Assembly: GCF_000611645.1 (NCBI RefSeq)
Contig: NW_014011692.1
Span: 1-11,232, forward strand
DNA: 11,232 bases
Origin: Monoraphidium neglectum
Taxonomy: Eukaryota; Chlorophyta; Chlorophyceae; Sphaeropleales; Selenastraceae
Direction: 5' to 3'
Shown here: positions 6,720 to 11,232 of the stretch, one piece after another
How positions within the stretch are numbered: position 1 is the stretch's first letter
Layout: each line of letters starts with the position of its first letter
The notes under the pieces: generated by a model
Told to the model about the DNA's origin: nothing
The model's input: only the letters and a program-made list of their open reading frames with translations
Database searches by the model: none
Position numbers and translations under genes: made by a program

Positions 6720-9376
6720 TCAGTCGAGCGATAGCAGGTCCAACACCCCCAGCCCCTGCTGGCAAGGCACTTCAGGCTCCAAATCTTCGCAGCCAACCAG
6801 ATGCACATCTTCCGGGGCCACCACAGCGCCCTCCTCACTTCCAGCCACACACACCGCCTCCATGCCGGCCGGCCGCGCTTCCGCCGTCCCCTCCAGCGGC
6901 GCCCCGGCCTCCCCATTTGGCAAGTAATCTGTCAGGGCCGCCGCCACGCTGGGCGGCTGCGGCTCTGCAACTGGGTCAGGCAGCACAGCCCCTGTGCACT
7001 GGCTGGTCTCCGGCGTAAGGCCGCCCATGGCCGTTGCGGCGTCGGCTGTTGCCTGCTGCTCGCGCTCATCACCCGACGAGCTGGCCTCGCTGTCACTGCT
7101 GCCCCATGCGCCGCTTGCAAGGGCGGTCACGCCATCCGGATGCGCGCCATCTGCCACCAGCTTGCCCGCAGGCGACTTCCTATCAAGTGGCTGTGCCGCA
7201 ATTTCCTCCTCTCCCAGCTCCTTTGGCTCGACAGCACCCACAGCAGCCCCTGCTCCCGCCAGCGCCGCCGGCACTGTGTCGTCGCCCTCGCTGTCGCTGG
7301 CCGCCATGCCGACAGCAAGCCCCACTGCCGCCGCCGCTCCGCCCGCAGCCCGCGCCGCCGGCAGCTGCGGAACTGCCCCCAGGGCGGAAGCCATAAGGGC
7401 GGGGCCGCCGGCGTCGAGCGCCGCTTGGCACTCCCTGACCGACGCAAAGTAGTCCCGCGCGTCGTCTTCCTCGTGACCGGCAACAGCGGCGGCTTCAGAA
7501 ACAACAGGCCCTTGGTCGGCCGCGTCGTCGCCGCGCCCCGCGCCGGCGGCCTGCAGTAAAGCGGCTGACGCCGGGTCTGCGGGGTTCGGATGGCGAGCCG
7601 TGCAGGCGCCAAGTTGCTCTGATCGCCAACCGAAGCCCACTGTGTGCGCGGCAACCATATCTTGAGCGGCCTTGTGCCATGTGCGACAGCGCGCAGACAT
7701 GCACTTCACCACTCACAAACCAGGCGCACGCGCGGCGTGCGCGCGCATCTGCAAGCGCGTTCTCCCGCGCGCACCTGCCAGCGCCTCGCCCCCGCGCGCG
7801 TGCACCAGCTCTGCCAGCCTTGCGCGGGCGTCCACCAGCTCCATGGGCTCCTCAAAGTCCGGCTCGCCGTCGCTCATGTCATCAAGCAAAGGGTCAGTGT
7901 CGCCCGGGGGCAGGCCCAGCATGGCGCGGCGCTGCGTAGGGATCCAGTAGCAAGCGCGCAGGCGCAATTGGGACGTTTTGAGCCACGAGGTCATGCAGGT
8001 TGTCACCTGGCGCGTTCGTCATGGGTGACGCACACATGGGGGCGGGCATGCGAGTTGCAAAGAGCAACAAGCTGCACCTGCGCTGGCAGACACCCCCGCC
8101 CACCTTTCGGAAGCCTGAGCGCCTCAGCTCCTGCATCCACTCAAAGTTGCGCCGCCGCGCCGCCGCCTCCTCATCGCGGCAGCGCTGCCGCTCCTCACGC
8201 TCTTGCTCGACGCCGCCGCGCGCCCTGGGTATCATGGCGAATGGCACGGTAGGCGCGACATGGTTGCAGTGCAGTACGGCAATGCAGCGCAGTGCGACAT
8301 CGCAGCGTAGCATGCCATGTCATGCGCACGGCGCAACCCACCCTCTCCAAACATGGTGTCTGCGCCCCGCCACCCACGGCCTTCGCCCCGCTGCCGCGGG
8401 CCGTTCTGGCTCACCACGCCTCAGCGCAGCGCCGCTCCTCCTCGAATACGGGGCGGTCGTCAAGGTAGGTGAGCCCCGGCAGCGCCGAGATCAGCGCCTT
8501 GCGGTAGCTGGGCAGCTTCCCAATTACGGGGTTGCCTTTGAGGTACAGGCAGCGCAGCGCCGGCAGCCGGCGCAGCAGGCCGACGATCTCTGGGTCGGAG
8601 ATCTCGTTGTGCTGCAGGTCAAGCGTCTGGAGCTCGGGGCAGGCGGCCAGGGGCTCGAGGGCCTCGAGGGGCCCGAGGGTGTTGTGCTCCGCCACCAAGG
8701 ACGCGAGGTGGGGGCAGGCGGCGAGGCCGTCGAGGGATGCGAGGCCGTTGCTGCTGACGTTCAGGGACACAAGCCCGGGCGCGTTCTCAATGCCGGCGAG
8801 GGTGACCAGGCAGTTGTGCTGGACGAACCTGGATGGTGTATGGGGTCCCGAAGGCAGGGCGTGAGTTTGCATATATGTGTGTGCGCGTGCGCGCGCACGC
8901 AGCTGGCAAGACCATGTCGGCGCAAGTGGCACCTGGGTGCGAATGCACATCAAAAAAACCATGCATGGTGAGGCGCATGTGTTTGTTCTACAGGCGTGCG
9001 TCATGCGTGCAAGTGCTGTGTACCATGCGCGCCTTTGCGTTCGAGCTGTGCATGTCTCTCGTGGGTTGGCTTCACGCATTGCAAGCAGACCAGCGGCCGC
9101 CGCAGCGGTCCCTGCATTTGATGTGGAGTTTCAAGTTTATATGCTGCAGGGGCGCCCCACTCACAGGCACTTGAGGTCAGTGAGCGGCGGCAGGCCCTCG
9201 AGCGAGCGCAGCACGTTGCCCTCCAGGTACAGCGCCTTGAGGTTGCAGTACTCCTCTAGGTTGGCGAGGCGTACAAATCCCTTATGATTGCAATACAAAT
9301 TGTCATTAAGCGCGGGCGTCCTGTAGAGCTTGTGATCCTTGCATATGGCGCGCAAGGCGGACTGTGTCATCTCCAT
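6720..9376 (-). CDS. DNAAF1: Dynein axonemal assembly factor 1 (LRRC50/ODA7)
   Basis: This cytoplasmic leucine-rich-repeat protein is needed to preassemble axonemal dynein arms for motile cilia. Exons are 9376-9165, 8828-8415, 8224-8104, 7931-7775 and 7576-6720 (phases 2,2,0,1), 586 residues plus TGA. The ATG at 9376 follows an in-frame TGA; Met3 is an alternative. The N-terminal family signature is [17 protein letters not shown], then about six LRRs (residues 38-190; for example [45 protein letters not shown]), the LRR cap YLDDRPVF (192-199) and CAEAWARGG (205-213). A charged, probably coiled segment (about 214-249) follows. Residues from about 302 to the end are a low-complexity acidic/Ala tail. 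LRR core and cap match animal and algal DNAAF1 well; the tail is supported only by splice phase and open frame. It shares an upstream region with the aminotransferase. Confidence 0.93.
8868..8901. repeat. Alternating purine-pyrimidine tract in DNAAF1 intron 1
   Basis: A 34-nt unbroken alternating tract contains an AT block, TG repeats and CG repeats. On the sense strand it reads CG-rich, then CA, then TA. It lies about 40-75 nt upstream of the 3' splice site of intron 1, a position similar to the longer tract in UPL3 intron 5. Confidence 0.9.
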
Positions 9377-9681
9377 CTTCGCGAGTGGTACCTCGACAAA
9401 CTTATAAAACCGCTTATGACTGTGTCATACGTGATTGATCAAGCGCCAATCGAGCGCCCCCCACCAAAACTGTTGACCGTTCCGTCGAGAGATCTGAGTA
9501 CAGTCGAGACGACAAGCGGCCTCTATATCATGCAATAGAACCAATCACACGGAACTCTCAACAAATCCGAAGGTTCTGAGGCATATGTGTGAGATACGTG
9601 ATGAAACGGCTGGGTGACAGCCACGAGTGACAAACCACAAAGATATTCCCAGTTCCTTGGAGAGCAGCAAGGGGTCTCCGT
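9377..9681. promoter_or_regulatory. Probable bidirectional promoter between DNAAF1 and the aminotransferase
   Basis: The two start codons are divergent and only 305 bp apart, and this stretch is less GC-rich than its neighbours. On the plus strand there is TATAAAA at 9403-9409 and CCAAT cores at about 9446 and 9542. The TATA-like site is far from the aminotransferase ATG and close to the DNAAF1 ATG, so its role is unclear. In-frame stops bound both start codons within the region. No other gene is visible. Confidence 0.6.
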
Positions 9682-11147
9682 ATGCCGAGCTGCACCACCA
9701 CCTCTCGAGGCACCTGGCAGCCGCGGACCCGCAAGGCCGCTCCTTTCCGACCTTCTGGGCTGCACGGCTGGAGCAGACACATGGGGACGCTCGTGGTAAA
9801 TGCTGCTGGCAGCACGGGTAGCCTTGGCCCCAGCAATGTTGGCGGCTTTGCGGCGGACAGCGACGCTGCCAAGCCGCTCAACGCTGCTTTCAGCACATGG
9901 CCCACGACTGTCTTTGAGGTGCGCCATGGCAGACAGGATCTAGCCTCTGAAATTAGTTGATCGAAATGCGGACGCAGGCCACCAGCGTTTTGAGGTTGCC
10001 CACGACCCAACAATGTGCACATGGGTGGTGTGATGCGTCTGCCGGGGGTGCTGCTGCATGCGCGAGCAACTCCAGCGTGGCGGGTGCTGGCACAGCAGCG
10101 ACTGCAGCTACCGTACGGCCAGCTTCTGCTGCCAGATCTGTCCATGCCCGATCTGCATGTCGCTACTCGTGTCTGCCAGGTGATGTCAAAGCTGGCCGTG
10201 GCCCACCAGAGCGTCAACTTGGGCCAGGGGTTCCCTGATGAGGAGGGGCCCCTCAGCATGAAGGCGGCCGCAGCAGACGCGCTCACTGCGCACCACAACC
10301 AATACCCGCCGATGATGGGCGTGCCGGAGCTGCGCAAGGCGGTTGCGCAGCACAGCGTGCGCGAGCAGGACATACCCTGCGACTGGGCGACTGAGACGCT
10401 TGTCACTGTCGGCGCGACTGAGGGCATCGCGGCGGCGTTCATGGGGCTGTGCAACCCAGGCGACGAGGTGGGCGGCCTTCTTGAGCGGCAGCTGCATGCT
10501 GTGTGGGTGCACAGCACGCCAGTACCATGATCAGCGGTCCTTCTGCGTGCCGGCACATTTTTTGCGGTTGGTGGGGATGCCGCTGGAGCAGTTGGTGACA
10601 GTTAAAACAGGCCGCCAAGCATCGAGCCTTTCTTCGAGGTCGGCTTCTATCCATATGACTGCCAGGCACAAAGCGGCGCTTGCTCCCCCCCCCTGCTTGG
10701 TCGACCCACACAAACCCGCATCGTCGCACCACTGTTGTGAAAACGCCCTGGATGCCACCCCCCCCCCCCCCCTCACCAGGTGATCGTCTTTGAGCCGCTG
10801 TATGACTCGTACGTGGGCATGGCCGCCCAGGTTGGCGCCACGCTGGTGCCAGTGCAGCTGCAGCCGCCCACTTGGAGCGTTCTGGAGGAGCAGCTGCAGG
10901 CGGCCTTTTCTTCTCGCACCAAGTTCATTCTGGTCAACACGCCACACAACCCAACAGGTGGGGCGCGGGGCGAGGGCATGCGAGCGTGCACAGGCAGGAG
11001 AAGGCGCACCAGGGGCCCTGCCCAGGCTGCGAACCACACACTGCGTGCCCGCCGGTTATCACAATTGCGTGCGCTCGTGCATCCCACTGGGGCTGCGCCC
11101 GCCAACACCAATACCCATGCTTCGAAGCCTCCGCTCACGCCAACTCG

Positions 11148-11232
<85 letters not shown>
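9682..11232 (+). CDS. PLP-dependent aminotransferase, kynurenine aminotransferase/cysteine-conjugate beta-lyase group, N-terminal half
   Basis: This fold-type I aminotransferase transfers amino groups using pyridoxal phosphate; likely substrates are aromatic or sulfur amino acids. Exons are 9682-9918, 10180-10467 and 10780-10957 (phases 0,0,1); the rest is beyond the right edge. The first 79 residues begin with a Ser/Thr/Arg-rich, acid-poor stretch that could be an organelle transit peptide, then AAFSTWPTTVFE, which aligns with the RLEKFKTTIF segment of plant relatives. Exon 2 carries NLGQGFPDEEGP (92-103), NQYPPMMG (119-126), GATEGI (157-162) and NPGDE (171-175). Exon 3 carries VIVFEPLYDSY and NTPHNPTG, where N232 is the conserved Asn contacting the cofactor. 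The catalytic lysine is off-window. An ATG at 10021 also opens into exon 2, but the upstream exon fits the family better, so 9682 is preferred. Confidence 0.88.
10758..10772 (+). other. Run of 15 cytosines in the polypyrimidine tract of a 3' splice site
   Basis: Fifteen C residues end seven bases before the AG of intron 2 (exon begins at 10780), so the whole polypyrimidine tract is poly-C with only one T. Homopolymer length here could be misread by sequencing or vary between strains. Confidence 0.9.
11146..11232. repeat. (CG)n(CA)n microsatellite in aminotransferase intron 3, cut by the window edge
   Basis: The last 87 bases alternate purine and pyrimidine without interruption: a CG block, then CA repeats with one TA step. 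The tract runs off the window. In the sense direction the order (CG then CA) matches the tracts in UPL3 intron 5 and DNAAF1 intron 1. Confidence 0.95.

Noticed and set aside
6801..7559. Plus-strand open frame opposite DNAAF1 exon 5
   Set aside because: Its Arg/Cys-rich composition is a GC-strand shadow, and the minus strand is in phase with the LRR exons.
8000..8971. Plus-strand open frame opposite the DNAAF1 LRR exon
   Set aside because: It overlaps a clear conserved LRR coding exon on the other strand and crosses its introns without any motif.
10021..10179. ATG at 10021 as main start of the aminotransferase
   Set aside because: It is in frame, but the exon at 9682-9918 joins in phase and supplies the segment that relatives have before the NLGQGF motif. 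It is kept only as an alternative.
9558..10556. Minus-strand open frame opposite the aminotransferase
   Set aside because: It is antisense to exons matching the aminotransferase family and shows no recognisable protein features.
1..11232. tRNA, rRNA, CRISPR arrays, prokaryotic operons or transposase genes
   Set aside because: I saw no cloverleaf, rRNA signature, spaced direct repeats or transposase motif. The intron-rich genes are eukaryotic nuclear.

Overview
The window looks like nuclear DNA from a green alga (Chlorophyta). It is GC-rich. Its genes are broken by short canonical GT-AG introns of about 80-470 nt, with donors such as GTGCGC, GTGAGC and GTGGGC. TGTAA pentamers, the usual green-algal poly(A) signal, lie downstream of two genes. 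The gene content fits: a plant-lineage UPL3-type ubiquitin ligase, an axonemal dynein assembly factor, and a plant/algal-type aminotransferase. I cannot name the species.

Four protein genes were assembled by hand, exon by exon, checking reading phase at every junction. (1) 1-2787, minus: 5' part of a UPL3/TRIP12-type HECT E3 ligase, six exons seen, running off the left edge before the HECT domain. (2) 3737-6047, minus: a secreted, mostly disordered protein with cysteine clusters at both ends, four exons, family not recognised. (3) 6720-9376, minus: DNAAF1/LRRC50 (Chlamydomonas ODA7), five exons, complete, with a long acidic tail. (4) 9682 to beyond the right edge, plus: a PLP-dependent fold-type I aminotransferase of the kynurenine aminotransferase/cysteine-S-conjugate beta-lyase group, three exons seen.

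Genes 1-3 are in tandem on the minus strand. Gene 4 is head-to-head with gene 3 across 305 bp, probably a shared promoter. Between genes 1 and 2 are the UPL3 upstream region and the gene 2 3' UTR. Between genes 2 and 3 are the gene 2 promoter region and the gene 3 3' UTR. The four products belong to unrelated processes (protein turnover, cell surface, cilium assembly, amino-acid metabolism), and I see no sign of a functional cluster.

The most unusual signals are in the introns. Each gene has an alternating purine-pyrimidine (Z-DNA-prone) tract in an intron. By my models 9 of the 14 complete introns are a multiple of three long, and five of those are open in frame, including two in the unknown secreted gene where retention would add many cysteines.
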